From Arthrobacter castelli DSM 16402 (GTDB taxonomy: Bacteria; Actinomycetota; Actinomycetes; Actinomycetales; Micrococcaceae): DNA of 64,000 nucleotides. A program made the position numbers and the translations under genes. Below, piece by piece: positions 56,140 through 64,000 of the stretch. The notes under the pieces were generated by a model. It made no database searches, was not told the DNA's origin, and saw nothing but the letters and a program-made list of their open reading frames with translations. Positions within the stretch are counted from its first letter, which is position 1. Every line of letters begins with the position of its first letter. The stretch lies in the NCBI RefSeq assembly GCF_000430705.1, contig NZ_AUMN01000008.1, positions 62,001 to 126,000 on the forward strand. Direction: 5' to 3'.

Positions 56140-56499
56140 TCAGGCGAGGGGCAGATACTCACTCAGGTCCGCACGCGAACCGGAGGCCGAGACCTTCGCC
56201 TGGCTCACGGCGTCGTGCCAGTCCAAAGCGCCGGTCACCAGCGCAAGCCAAGTCCCGCCGTCGCACTCCACCACATTGGGAGGGGTGCCGCGAGTGTGGC
56301 GCGGACCTTCGACACACTGCGCCACACCATGGGGCGGAACCCTGACCTCCACGCTGTTGCCGGGGGCCCGGGCGGCCAGTTCCTCGAGGCTGAAGCGGAC
56401 GGCCGTGGCGACATAGCTGCGGCCGGTGTCGCCGTCCGACCAAGCCTGCAAGGCCGCGCGGCCCTCGGCGGACGGCACCCGTCGTTTCGGCGCTGCCAC
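56140..56499 (-). CDS. SCP-like (sterol carrier-type) small protein
   Basis: 119 residues from GTG 56499. The fold is seen in [14 protein letters not shown] (as [20 protein letters not shown]), [16 protein letters not shown] and [19 protein letters not shown], matching the bacterial SCP-orthologue family of actinobacteria. It starts 2 nt after the asparaginase stop, so both share a transcript. Role unknown, possibly lipid-related binding. Confidence 0.72.
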   Translation of the reverse strand: MAAPKRRVPSAEGRAALQAWSDGDTGRSYVATAVRFSLEELAARAPGNSVEVRVPPHGVAQCVEGPRHTRGTPPNVVECDGGTWLALVTGALDWHDAVSQAKVSASGSRADLSEYLPLA

Positions 56500-56501
56500 G
56501 G

Positions 56502-57506
56502 TTAATCCAGCAAGGCCGTCACGGGCGCCGACAGGCGGACCTTGCCCACCGGCTCGCCCCGGCCGTAGACGGCCGGAACCACTTTCTCCAGCACCGGCCC
56601 CACCTTCGACGGGTCGACCGCGCCCGCCGCGGCGAGCAGCGTCAGAGCGACCAACGACGAAGCCCGGCCGCCGCCGTCGAGCATTTTCACTGCCACTGAA
56701 ACACCCGTATCGGTGCCCATCACCATGATTCCTTCGGCACCGGACTTGGCCACGATGCCGAGCTCTTCCATCACCACGGAGTTGACTTCGCCGACGCCGT
56801 GCACCGCCCACGGGTAGTCGAGCATGGCCGTGGCCACGGTCGCCGCCCGGGCGTCGGAGGACTTGCTGCCCGGTGCCTTGGCGACCTTGGAGATGCCGCG
56901 GGCCAGCCCCTTCAGCGTCATGGCAGGGGCGGGGGCGCCGCAGCCGTCGACCGCTAGATGGGCGATTTTTTCCTCGGTGTAGTCCTCGATCACGTCCACG
57001 ATGCGGCGCTGCAACGGGTGGTCAGGCTCGAGGTAGCTGCCCACATCCCAGCCGTTCTCTACGCACGCCCACAGGAAGCCCGCGTGTTTGCCGGAGCAGT
57101 TCATCGCCTCTTTAACCTTGCCCCGTTCCGTACGAACCAGCCAGTTGCGGGCCTGCTCATCGGCCGGCCAGTCCGCCGGGCAGCGCAGTTCGCGGGCGGT
57201 AAGGCCGGCCGCCTTGAGCATGCCCTGGACCACATCCATGTGTTCGATGGAGCCGACATGGCTGGCTGCGGCCAGCGCCACCTGCTCGCCGCGCAGTGGG
57301 ACGCCGGACTGGAGGGTGGCGATGGCCTGGAACGGTTTGAGGGAGGAACGCGGGAAAATCGGCGCGTCGATATCGCCGAGCGTGGTCACCACCGTCCCGT
57401 CTGCGGACATTACCGCTGCGGAGCCGATGTGGCGGGATTCGATGAAGCCGCTGCGTTCGACGACGGCCAGCTCGACGGCGGCGGAGGATGTGAAGGTCTC
57501 GGGCAT
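56502..57506 (-). CDS. L-asparaginase (Rhizobium AnsA-type)
   Basis: Hydrolyses asparagine to aspartate and ammonia. 334 residues of the class-3 (PF06089) family, distinct from E. coli AnsA/B. SxxK catalytic pairs: RSSLKPFQ (~53-60), and the zinc-site cysteines NCSGKHAGF and DGCGAPAP are conserved. AAGGAAAG RBS before ATG 57506. Divergent from purD. Confidence 0.9.
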   Translation of the reverse strand: MPETFTSSAAVELAVVERSGFIESRHIGSAAVMSADGTVVTTLGDIDAPIFPRSSLKPFQAIATLQSGVPLRGEQVALAAASHVGSIEHMDVVQGMLKAAGLTARELRCPADWPADEQARNWLVRTERGKVKEAMNCSGKHAGFLWACVENGWDVGSYLEPDHPLQRRIVDVIEDYTEEKIAHLAVDGCGAPAPAMTLKGLARGISKVAKAPGSKSSDARAATVATAMLDYPWAVHGVGEVNSVVMEELGIVAKSGAEGIMVMGTDTGVSVAVKMLDGGGRASSLVALTLLAAAGAVDPSKVGPVLEKVVPAVYGRGEPVGKVRLSAPVTALLD

Positions 57507-57675
57507 ACTGCTTTCCTTGGTGGCGGTCCGGCGCCGGGCAATCGGTGCCGGGAGGTTTGTCCCAGACTACCGCGCCCGCCGGGGAGTCTCCGTTCCTCCC
57601 GGGCGGAGCAGCCTCCGGCGACGCGGCAGGCCAACCCACAGCGAAACGAAGTCGAACCGTGGCGGTCTCGGGCGC

Positions 57676-57681
57676 TACGCT
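57676..57681 (+). promoter_or_regulatory. Leaderless -10 hexamer for purD
   Basis: TACGCT followed by GGCCTT and the GTG at 57688. No Shine-Dalgarno is present. Confidence 0.45.
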
Positions 57682-57687
57682 GGCCTT

Positions 57688-58998
57688 GTGAAGGTTCTAG
57701 TCATCGGCCCCGGTGGCCGCGAACACGCCATAATCCGCTCCCTTCTATCCGACCCATACGTGCGCGAGGTCCACGCAGCCGGAGGAAACGCCGGAATCGC
57801 GCAGCTGGTCGAAACACACGCCGTTGCAACGGACGACCCTGCGGCGGTGACCGAACTCGCCCAACAGCTGGAATCAGACCTGGTGGTCATTGGCCCCGAG
57901 GCACCGCTGGTGGCGGGAGTCGCGGATGCGCTGCGCAAGGCCGGCATAGCCGTCTTCGGTCCCAGTCGCGCCGCCGCCGAGCTGGAAGGTTCGAAGACGT
58001 TCGCCAAGCAGGTAATGGCCGCGGCGAACGTCCCGACGGCGATGTGCCGGGTGGCCACCACGGGCGAGGAAGTCGCCGAGGCGCTGGATGCATTCGGCGC
58101 CCCGCACGTGGTCAAGGACGACGGGCTCGCGGCCGGTAAGGGCGTGGTTGTCACCTCAGACGGCGACGAAGCCCTGGCGCACGCCCAGGCATGTTTCGAC
58201 GCCGGCGGATCAGTGGTGGTCGAGGAATACCTGGAAGGGCCCGAAGTCTCGCTGTTCGCCATTTGCGACGGCCGCAAGGCGGTTCCGATGGCGCCGGCAC
58301 AGGATTTCAAGCGGATTTACGACGACGATGCCGGGCCCAACACCGGCGGCATGGGCGCCTACACCCCGCTGCCCTGGGTACCTTCGGGATTCGTGGACGA
58401 GGTGATGGAACGCGTCGTCCAACCGGTGATCGACGAAATGGCCGGACGTGGAACACCGTTTATCGGTGTCCTCTACTGCGGTCTGGCGCTGACCTCGCGC
58501 GGAGTGCGGGTCATCGAATTCAACGTCCGGTTCGGCGATCCGGAAACCCAGGCGGTGCTGGCCCGGCTCAAGACTCCGCTGGGCGGGCTGATGATGGAGG
58601 CGGCCAAGGGCGAGCTGGACACCAACGAACAACTCACCTGGTCCAGCCAGAGCGCCGTCGCCGTCGTCGTTGCGGCCGAAAACTACCCGGACAGCCCCCG
58701 GAAGGGCGACCCCGTCACCGGCTTGGACGCAGCCGAAGCGGTGGACGGCGTCCACGTCATCCACGCCGGCACCAAGCTGGCCGAAGGCCGGATTCTCAGC
58801 GCCGGCGGCCGCGTGCTGACCGTCGTCGGCCTGGGGCCTGATCTGGAGCAGGCACGCCGGCGCGTGTACGACGGCGTCGGGCAGGTCAGGATGGAAAGGT
58901 CCCAGTACCGTACCGATATAGCTGCCCGCGCCGCCCGCGGCGAAATAACCCCGCCGCAGCGCACCGGAGCCCTTCCGGTGATCGGGGCAGAATCCTGA
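57688..58998 (+). CDS. purD: Phosphoribosylamine-glycine ligase
   Basis: GAR synthetase, 436 residues; ATP-grasp enzyme. VLVIGPGGREHAII at the start, DLVVIGPEAPLVAGVAD, VKDDGLAAGKGVVV, VVVEEYLEGPEVSLFA and NTGGMGAYTP with FNVRFGDPETQ are family blocks. GTG 57688 is used because the family N-terminus is MKVLVIG and a -10 sits 6 nt upstream; a much longer ORF is artefactual. Overlaps purC by 1 nt. Confidence 0.97.
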   Translation: MKVLVIGPGGREHAIIRSLLSDPYVREVHAAGGNAGIAQLVETHAVATDDPAAVTELAQQLESDLVVIGPEAPLVAGVADALRKAGIAVFGPSRAAAELEGSKTFAKQVMAAANVPTAMCRVATTGEEVAEALDAFGAPHVVKDDGLAAGKGVVVTSDGDEALAHAQACFDAGGSVVVEEYLEGPEVSLFAICDGRKAVPMAPAQDFKRIYDDDAGPNTGGMGAYTPLPWVPSGFVDEVMERVVQPVIDEMAGRGTPFIGVLYCGLALTSRGVRVIEFNVRFGDPETQAVLARLKTPLGGLMMEAAKGELDTNEQLTWSSQSAVAVVVAAENYPDSPRKGDPVTGLDAAEAVDGVHVIHAGTKLAEGRILSAGGRVLTVVGLGPDLEQARRRVYDGVGQVRMERSQYRTDIAARAARGEITPPQRTGALPVIGAES

Positions 58999-59903
58999 TG
59001 GCCCCCGTGACGGCGTTGCCCGGATGGCATCACGTTTACTCCGGGAAGGTCCGCGACCTCTACGTTCCCAGCAGCCCCGGAGGGCCGGAAGAGACCAGCA
59101 AGGTGCTGGTGGTGGCCAGTGACCGGATCAGTGCCTACGACCACGTGCTCTCCACCGAAATCCCCGACAAGGGGCGGGTGCTGACGCAATTGAGCCTGTG
59201 GTGGTTTTCGCAGCTCGATGGCATTGCCAACCACGTGCTCGCCGCCGATACCGACGGGGGAGTGCCGGCCGAAGTCGCCGGCCGGGCGATGATCTGCCGC
59301 CAGCTCGACATGTACCCGGTGGAATGCATCGCCCGCGGTTACCTCACCGGCTCCGGGCTGGTCGAGTACAAGCAGAGCCGCACTGTCTGCACACTGCCGC
59401 TGCCCGAAGGGCTGGTCGATGGATCGCCGCTGCCCGAATCCATCTTCACGCCGTCGGCGAAGGCCGAGGTGGGCGAACACGACGAGAACATTGATTTCGA
59501 CGCTGTGGTGTCCATGGTCGGACAGGAAACCGCCGAGGCCCTGCAGGCCAGGACCCTGGATATCTACCGCAGGGCCGAAGCCATTGCCCGTGAACGCGGC
59601 ATCATCCTCGCCGATACCAAGGTTGAGTTCGGCGCCGATCCCGCCACGGGCGCCATCACCCTTGGCGACGAGGTGCTGACCCCGGACTCATCACGGTTCT
59701 GGGACGCGGCAACCTGGGAACCAGGACGTGCACAGCCCAGTTTCGATAAGCAGTTCGTCCGCGACTGGCTGACGTCGCCGGCCTCAGGATGGGACCGCAC
59801 CTCGGGCCAGCCGCCGCCTGCACTGCCTGACGACGTCGTCGAAAACACCCGTCAACGCTACATTGAAGCCTACGAACGGCTCACCGGCGAAGCATTCGCC
59901 TGA
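58998..59903 (+). CDS. purC: SAICAR synthetase
   Basis: Phosphoribosylaminoimidazole-succinocarboxamide synthase, 301 residues. Family blocks YSGKVRDLY, DRISAYDHVL, VECIARGYLTGSGLVEY, ILADTKVEFG and LTPDSSRFWD. Its ATG shares one base with the purD TGA. The next gene is convergent, 14 nt away. Confidence 0.97.
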   Translation: MAPVTALPGWHHVYSGKVRDLYVPSSPGGPEETSKVLVVASDRISAYDHVLSTEIPDKGRVLTQLSLWWFSQLDGIANHVLAADTDGGVPAEVAGRAMICRQLDMYPVECIARGYLTGSGLVEYKQSRTVCTLPLPEGLVDGSPLPESIFTPSAKAEVGEHDENIDFDAVVSMVGQETAEALQARTLDIYRRAEAIARERGIILADTKVEFGADPATGAITLGDEVLTPDSSRFWDAATWEPGRAQPSFDKQFVRDWLTSPASGWDRTSGQPPPALPDDVVENTRQRYIEAYERLTGEAFA

Positions 59904-59917
59904 TCGCCTGCGGCGGC

Positions 59918-60376
59918 TCAGTGCGGCCGCCAGGCCTCCTGGTCTCCGGCCCGCCGGGCGACCACGTCCGGCAGCGAACCGGCAGCCAGATCTGCGATTG
60001 ATACATGTTCAAGCACGTCCCGCAAACCGCTGCGTGCCGCCACCCACACTGACTGCAGGCCGGAGGCGGCGTTGTTGTATTCGACCGCTTCCGGACGCAG
60101 CCCATATACGCTGACCAACGGGCCGTCCACGGCACGGATGACGTCGGCGACGGTGATCGACTCCGGTGCAGCTGCCAGGCGCCAGCCGCCTGCCTGGCCA
60201 CGTTGGCTGACGACGACGCCGGCCCGCCTCAGATCGGCGAGGATGGCTTGGAGAAAACCGGAGGGTATCTCCTGCCGTTTACCCAGCTCGTCGGCCGATA
60301 CAGCACCCTTGTCGCGCTGGGCGGCAATTTCGATCAGGGCGCGGAGCGCGTAGTCGGATTTAGCAGAAACGCGCAT
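59918..60376 (-). CDS. Rrf2-family transcriptional regulator without Fe-S cysteines
   Basis: 152 residues. The winged HTH begins RVSAKSDYALRALIEIAA and continues IPSGFLQAILADLRRAGVVVSQRGQAGGW, typical of Rrf2/CymR. There is no cysteine in the protein, so it cannot hold an Fe-S cluster as IscR does; it is CymR-like. It is 25 nt downstream of a TauE gene and probably represses this operon, perhaps in response to sulfur status (inference). Confidence 0.88.
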   Translation of the reverse strand: MRVSAKSDYALRALIEIAAQRDKGAVSADELGKRQEIPSGFLQAILADLRRAGVVVSQRGQAGGWRLAAAPESITVADVIRAVDGPLVSVYGLRPEAVEYNNAASGLQSVWVAARSGLRDVLEHVSIADLAAGSLPDVVARRAGDQEAWRPH

Positions 60377-60401
60377 GGCCCTCACACTACCAAAGCACGA
60401 T

Positions 60402-61307
60402 TCAGGCCCGAGTCAGCTCCCCTTCCCGGCCGATCGGCTTCTTCGCGGCCCGGTGCTTCTTGATCGTCCAGCCGATCAACAGCAGCCACGCAACCACCAG
60501 TACCGCCATGATGAGCCACAGCCATACCGATGCCTTGTCCAGGGTGGACCAACTCTCTATCACCGTCATCGAGTTGGTCAGCACAATCCAGCCTCCGGCC
60601 GCTACGCCCAGGATGGTGGCGGCCAGATGCTTGACTATCCATGCCGCTATTGGAGCGGCCACAGCGCCACCGGCCAGCAGCGCCAACGCCGTAGTCCAGT
60701 CAATGCCCGCCGAACCAAGGCCGAGCAGGAAGCCGGCGGAGGCGGCGATGGAGACGGCGAACTCACTGGTGTCGATAGTTCCGACCACCTTGCGCGCTTC
60801 CATCCGCCCCGATGAGAGCAGCGAGGATGTGCCGATCGGGCCCCAGCCGCCACCGCCGATGGCGTCCATGGTGCCCGCCACCAGCCCCAGTGGAGCGAGG
60901 AACTTCGCCGACGGGCGGGGTTTCAGTTGCGGGCGTGCCCCCTTGAGGCGCAGGAACCGGTACATCACATACACACCGAGCGAGAGCAGGAACAGTGCGA
61001 CGAATGGCTTGGTCAGATCGGCCGGGAGGCTGGTCAGGAGGGTGGCGCCGAGGAACGCGCCGATGGCGCCGGGGAGGGCCATAATGCCGACCACCTTCCA
61101 GTCAACGTTGCCGAACTTCCAGTGCGCGGCACCGGAGAACAGGCTGGTTCCGACTTCGGCCAGATGCACGACGGCTGACGCGGCAGCCGGGGCGGTTCCG
61201 GCGGCGAGCAGCAAAGACGACGCCGTGACCCCGTAGGCCATGCCGAGCGAGCCATCGATCAGCTGCGCGGCGAAACCGACAATGGCCAGGATGAGCAGAT
61301 TGCGCAT
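60402..61307 (-). CDS. TauE/SafE-family sulfite or sulfoacetate exporter
   Basis: 301 residues with about eight membrane segments in two repeated halves: GFAAQLIDGSLGMAYGVTASSLLLAAG and GLVAGTMDAIGGGGWGPIGTSSLL are the conserved D-x-x-x-G-x-G repeats of the family. The substrate is a sulfur or organic anion. In cluster with an Rrf2 regulator. Confidence 0.87.
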   Translation of the reverse strand: MRNLLILAIVGFAAQLIDGSLGMAYGVTASSLLLAAGTAPAAASAVVHLAEVGTSLFSGAAHWKFGNVDWKVVGIMALPGAIGAFLGATLLTSLPADLTKPFVALFLLSLGVYVMYRFLRLKGARPQLKPRPSAKFLAPLGLVAGTMDAIGGGGWGPIGTSSLLSSGRMEARKVVGTIDTSEFAVSIAASAGFLLGLGSAGIDWTTALALLAGGAVAAPIAAWIVKHLAATILGVAAGGWIVLTNSMTVIESWSTLDKASVWLWLIMAVLVVAWLLLIGWTIKKHRAAKKPIGREGELTRA

Positions 61308-61338
61308 GGCAACAACTTTCTATAGTAAGTCGAGTTGT

Positions 61339-61350
61339 TTAGTAGACTAA
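61339..61350. promoter_or_regulatory. Inverted repeat near TauE promoter
   Basis: TTAGT AG ACTAA is a perfect 5-2-5 inverted repeat, 32 nt upstream of the TauE ATG. The minus-strand reading has TAGTCT, about 16 nt, TACTAT, so the repeat would overlap the -35 hexamer. Candidate operator of the Rrf2 regulator. Confidence 0.4.
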
Positions 61351-61503
61351 CCAGACAAAAGTCGATGGTCAATACGCCGGGCATGGCTTTCAGCCGAATC
61401 GCGAAGCTATCGGATGCCCATGTGCCGTTCGGGGGTTGGCAAAACCGTCCTGCCGGCTGCAGAAGAAACTCCGGTGAGAACTACCCGCGCCGTCTCAGTA
61501 CAC

Positions 61504-61995
61504 CTAGTCGTCTGCATTGAGATTCTTGAAGTAGCGTGCCACCGGCCAGCGTTCAAAGCCGGCCGCTTCGTAGCTGGCGCGCGAAGCTAAGTGGCCGGGG
61601 TCAGCGCCGGTTTCGACCATCATCATCGTCATGCCGGCCGCGCTGACTTGTTCGAAAGCATGGTTCATCAGCATGGTCCCTGCGCCTTGCCGTTGGTGTG
61701 CAGGGTCGACGGCCAACACGTGGATTTCGCCCATTTGATCTTCGGGATGCAGCCGTATGCAGATCCATCCAACTACCGTGCGGTCCTCAAGGGCGACATG
61801 GACGTTCTCAGGTTCGCCATCGAGACGATCAGCCAAGTCCCGCCTCTGCCGCTGCTCCCATCCCTGCGGGTAGAAGGCTTCGTACACGAAAGCGGGAACG
61901 GCGGGTCTCAACGCGGCGAAAACAGGCCGCCATGTCCGGATGGATAGGTCAAGAACCTCAGCCCTTTGCGTGGAGGAGTAATTCTCGATGATCAA
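61504..61995 (-). CDS. GNAT-family N-acetyltransferase
   Basis: 163 residues with acetyl-CoA motif VLAVDPAHQRQGAGTMLMNHA (Q/R-x-x-G-x-G). The start is TTG 61995 with an excellent GGAGG RBS 7 nt upstream. The acceptor substrate is unknown. Confidence 0.85.
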   Translation of the reverse strand: MIIENYSSTQRAEVLDLSIRTWRPVFAALRPAVPAFVYEAFYPQGWEQRQRRDLADRLDGEPENVHVALEDRTVVGWICIRLHPEDQMGEIHVLAVDPAHQRQGAGTMLMNHAFEQVSAAGMTMMMVETGADPGHLASRASYEAAGFERWPVARYFKNLNADD

Positions 61996-62064
61996 TCGGG
62001 TCCTCCATAACTGTCAGAGAGCGATTCCACGATCACCGCCAATAGTACTGTGGCCGATCACACG

Positions 62065-62673
62065 TCAGATGATGCGTGGCGTGATGGCCACTTCCCGATA
62101 ACCGGTGTTCGGGTTCACCCGCCAGGCCTTTGCGTCCGGGCGGATGGAAACCGCCTCGTTGAGGCGGGTGCCTATGTAGTGAAGCCCGACGCCGTCTTCG
62201 GTGGCATATCCTCCTGAGACGGTCCCACTGGCCACCATGTCGCGATAGATTTCCCGCCGAGGTTGGTCGGAGAAGTCATCGTGGACGCCATTGCTGAAGG
62301 GTAATATACCCAGGCCCTCGTGGAAAGGTGCCAGTGCATCGCCGAAGGAGTCTGTTGGTCCGCCCGAGTGCCAGCAGAGGCTTCCCGCGCTCGCCCCGGC
62401 CAGCACCACCGAGTTCTGCCAGCATTCGCGCACGATTTCGTCGACGCCGTGAGCCCGCCAGGCTGCGACGAGATTGGCGACACTGCCGCCCTCGACAAAG
62501 ATGACGTCCTGAGAGTGCAGGTGGTCATGGATGTCAGCCACGTTCGGTTGGTTGAACAACGTCAGGACGCTGAAGTCCACATCCGGGCGGTGCTCGGCGA
62601 ATTTGGTCCGGGTGTCGCTGTTGGACCTCAAAATCCCTGAAAACGCGAAGATTTGCCCGCCGGGTACCGTCAT
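62065..62673 (-). CDS. Peptidase E-like (S51), shortened N-terminus
   Basis: 202 residues. Type-1 glutamine amidotransferase fold: IFVEGGSVANLVAAWRAHGVDEI, nucleophile in AGASAGSLCWHSGG and FSNGVHDDFS. The usual opening strand (ILAMGGGGF) of the family is missing; the protein begins directly at QIFAFSGILRSNSD. Start 62673 follows TAGAGT by 7 nt, supporting this as a real start. So the enzyme is short by about 35 residues and its activity is uncertain. Confidence 0.75.
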   Translation of the reverse strand: MTVPGGQIFAFSGILRSNSDTRTKFAEHRPDVDFSVLTLFNQPNVADIHDHLHSQDVIFVEGGSVANLVAAWRAHGVDEIVRECWQNSVVLAGASAGSLCWHSGGPTDSFGDALAPFHEGLGILPFSNGVHDDFSDQPRREIYRDMVASGTVSGGYATEDGVGLHYIGTRLNEAVSIRPDAKAWRVNPNTGYREVAITPRII

Positions 62674-62680
62674 CTCAAGG

Positions 62681-62686
62681 ACTCTA
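62681..62686 (-). promoter_or_regulatory. Leaderless -10 hexamer for peptidase E-like gene
   Basis: TAGAGT on the minus strand, 7 nt before ATG 62673; chosen partly because it supports this start over the longer ORF. Confidence 0.45.
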
Positions 62687-62762
62687 CGCCACCCGGACCG
62701 GTGTCTCATGAGTCCGGCGAGAGGAACCCAGGTGGGCGACCCGCGGTTCGGCGCACAGTGGG

Positions 62763-62768
62763 TAGGCT
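62763..62768 (+). promoter_or_regulatory. Leaderless -10 hexamer for mycothiol-enzyme gene
   Basis: TAGGCT then 6 nt then ATG 62775. Confidence 0.5.
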
Positions 62769-62774
62769 GATGTG

Positions 62775-63389
62775 ATGAGTGATGTCTGGCCGATGGTGTA
62801 CGAGGAGCGGCTGGCGCTGATCGATGATCTTGCCGAGTTGACTGACGAACAGTGGGTCCAGCCCTCGCTCTGTGACGGGTGGACGGTGCATGATGTTGCC
62901 GCGCATCTGATCGACAACGCGAAGGCCACCCCGCTGGGCATTGTGCGCGCCATGGTCCGGGCCCGGTTCGACTTCAACCGCCAAAATGACCACGGCATGG
63001 AACGCGAGCGAGGAGCCACTTACCGCGAAACCCTCGCCCGCCTTCGACAGGTGGCAACCCGCACCTCGGCCCCGCCGGCGCCCCTCGACAGCAGGCTGGT
63101 CGAGGAGGTCGTGCACGGCGAGGATATTCGGAGGCCCTTGGGCATCGAGCGTGAGTACCCCGAAGAGGTGGTCGTGAGATCACTTCGGTACCAGGCCCGA
63201 ACTCCCGTATCATTCGGCGGCGCAAAACAGCTCGCCTCCAAGGTCCAGCTGCGGGCCTCTGACACAGATGTGGTGATCGGCGACGGGGTTGCGGTGACCG
63301 GCCCGGCGTTGTCGCTGTTAATGGCCATCTCGGGACGCAAAGCGGCCCTGAGTGATCTCCGCGGTCCGGGTGTAGCTGCGCTGCAGTGA
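62775..63389 (+). CDS. Maleylpyruvate isomerase-family mycothiol-dependent protein
   Basis: 204 residues of the DinB-like MDMPI family. The N-terminal DinB fold shows CDGWTVHDVAAHLIDNA (metal His) and VEEVVHGEDIRRPLGIE with the second His site. The C-terminal domain has two sheets including SLLMAISGRKAAL. The mycothiol link indicates actinobacteria. True substrate unknown. Confidence 0.83.
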   Translation: MSDVWPMVYEERLALIDDLAELTDEQWVQPSLCDGWTVHDVAAHLIDNAKATPLGIVRAMVRARFDFNRQNDHGMERERGATYRETLARLRQVATRTSAPPAPLDSRLVEEVVHGEDIRRPLGIEREYPEEVVVRSLRYQARTPVSFGGAKQLASKVQLRASDTDVVIGDGVAVTGPALSLLMAISGRKAALSDLRGPGVAALQ

Positions 63390-63436
63390 CGGGATCCGGC
63401 CGAACGGACTTGCTGGCCGTTGCGTCCCGACTGCGC

Positions 63437-63442
63437 TACAGT
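63437..63442 (+). promoter_or_regulatory. Leaderless -10 hexamer for leader ORF
   Basis: TACAGT followed by GGCCGC and the ATG at 63449, so the transcript would begin with the six-codon ORF. Confidence 0.45.
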
Positions 63443-63448
63443 GGCCGC

Positions 63449-63469
63449 ATGAAGATCTTCCTGCCGTAA
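63449..63469 (+). CDS. Six-codon leader ORF (MKIFLP) before ABC-F gene
   Basis: ATG AAG ATC TTC CTG CCG TAA, 52 nt upstream of the ABC-F start. It begins 7 nt after TACAGT, so is probably leaderless. A short stem CCCC-GTTCA-GGGG (63480-63492) follows. Antibiotic-resistance ABC-F genes are often controlled by uORF-based attenuation, so this is a plausible leader peptide (inference). Confidence 0.5.
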   Translation: MKIFLP

Positions 63470-63521
63470 ATTGAGCCCGCCCCGTTCAGGGGAACGCTTT
63501 TACCTGCAAGGAATCTCTCTC

Positions 63522-64000
63522 ATGCCAGCCTCTGTGGCCCTTTCCCGCGTTTGCGCGTCCTTCGGTGCGCGTACTCTCTTCTCGAATCTCGACCTGGACC
63601 TGACCCCCGGCGATGTTGTCGCCGTCGTCGGTCCCAATGGCGCCGGCAAGTCGACACTGATGAGGATGGTCTCCGGCGACACCGCCATCACCGAGGGGGC
63701 CATACGGACCGCTCCACCTGATGCCGCAGTCGGCTACCTGCCTCAATCGGTGCCCGATGGCGGCGAATCGCTGCTCGCCTACGCCCGCCGTCGTACCGGG
63801 ATCGCCGCGGCCGACGTCGAACTCGACCTGGCTGCCCGGGCTTTGTCCCGCGAACTGCCGGGCAGCGACGAGCGATACTCACATGCGCTCGCGCGGTGGG
63901 TGGCCCTGGGCGCGGCCGACCTTGAAGAGCGGCTTCCGGCTGTCGCGGCCAGGGCCGGATTGGACGTCGACTCCGCCCGTCCGCTTGGGACTCTGTCAGG
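63522..64000 (+). CDS. ABC-F family ATPase, N-terminal part
   Basis: First 159 residues of a soluble double-ABC protein that works on the ribosome. Walker A GPNGAGKST (about 37-45), VGYLPQSVPD. The window ends inside the signature motif (TLSG). ABC-F proteins either protect against ribosome antibiotics or assist translation; which type cannot be decided here. AAGGA RBS before ATG 63522. Confidence 0.88.
   Translation, partial: MPASVALSRVCASFGARTLFSNLDLDLTPGDVVAVVGPNGAGKSTLMRMVSGDTAITEGAIRTAPPDAAVGYLPQSVPDGGESLLAYARRRTGIAAADVELDLAARALSRELPGSDERYSHALARWVALGAADLEERLPAVAARAGLDVDSARPLGTLS

Noticed and set aside
57088-57687. Long N-terminal extension of purD
   Set aside because: The extension covers the antisense strand of the asparaginase gene; the family N-terminus and a -10 spacing fix the start at 57688.

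Overview
The window is a gene-dense, high-GC chromosomal segment from an actinobacterium, most probably of the Micrococcaceae (Arthrobacter-like). The evidence is a dnaK-grpE-dnaJ-hspR operon with HspR (HAIR) inverted repeats, a second HAIR box before clpB, a mycothiol-dependent maleylpyruvate isomerase-type protein, actinobacterial families (DUF3073, DUF4235, septum-formation and SCP-like proteins, a DUF222/HNH 13E12-type gene), a Mrp antiporter with MrpA and MrpB fused, and many start codons placed 6-7 nt after a TANNNT hexamer (leaderless signature). It is mostly core and niche-adaptation chromosome: no transposase, integrase, phage gene, rRNA or CRISPR array was seen.

Layout. 1-2.7 kb: sugar (LpqY-SugAB-like) ABC importer, cut at the left edge. 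2.9-5.4 kb: panD, a possible 23-codon gene, a PRC-barrel/DUF2382 protein, a repeat-bearing membrane protein, a strong terminator and tRNA-Gly(CCC). 5.5-9.3 kb: KhtT/KhtU-like K+/H+ antiporter, dcd, and a UMF1-family transporter. 9.4-15.9 kb: complete Mrp operon mnhA(B)CDEFG. 16-19.6 kb: DUF4235 protein, then a TPP riboswitch controlling the ykoEDC thiamin-precursor ECF transporter. 19.7-25.1 kb: pabC, an unusual P-loop-kinase/PabB fusion, a low-molecular-weight phosphatase, a PAP2 phosphatase and a methyltransferase. 25.3-29.8 kb: the DnaK chaperone operon and a RadC N-terminal-only protein. 29.9-36.3 kb: trmB, a DEAD-box helicase, a diaminopropionate ammonia-lyase-like enzyme, YccF, an FNT channel and an MFS transporter. 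36.3-40.3 kb: a G13 tract in a possible small ORF, a MazF-type toxin-antitoxin pair, a phosphoesterase, a penicillin-binding lipoprotein and a cupredoxin lipoprotein. 40.4-42.4 kb: a DUF222/HNH gene split by a frameshift. 42.8-48 kb: clpB, two envelope-type proteins, DUF3073 and a VOC protein. 48-54 kb: class A beta-lactamase, purM-purF, a small membrane protein whose promoter abuts a 9-bp tandem repeat, and a NarL-type two-component system. 54-64 kb: a divergent ABC exporter, SCP-like protein, asparaginase, purD-purC, a TauE/Rrf2 pair, GNAT, peptidase E, mycothiol enzyme and an ABC-F ATPase preceded by a six-codon leader ORF.

Functional threads: protein-quality control is wired through HspR at two loci; purine synthesis is represented by four genes in two transcription units; folate (pabC/pabB), pantothenate (panD) and thiamin uptake give a vitamin theme; and K+/H+ plus Na+/H+ antiport point to pH and salt homeostasis. 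The most interesting items are the kinase-PabB fusion, the leader ORF before the ABC-F gene, the VNTR touching a promoter, the unannotated small ORFs and the palindrome between the two-component system and its divergent ABC exporter. Start choices and functions are read from sequence alone; no database search was run.
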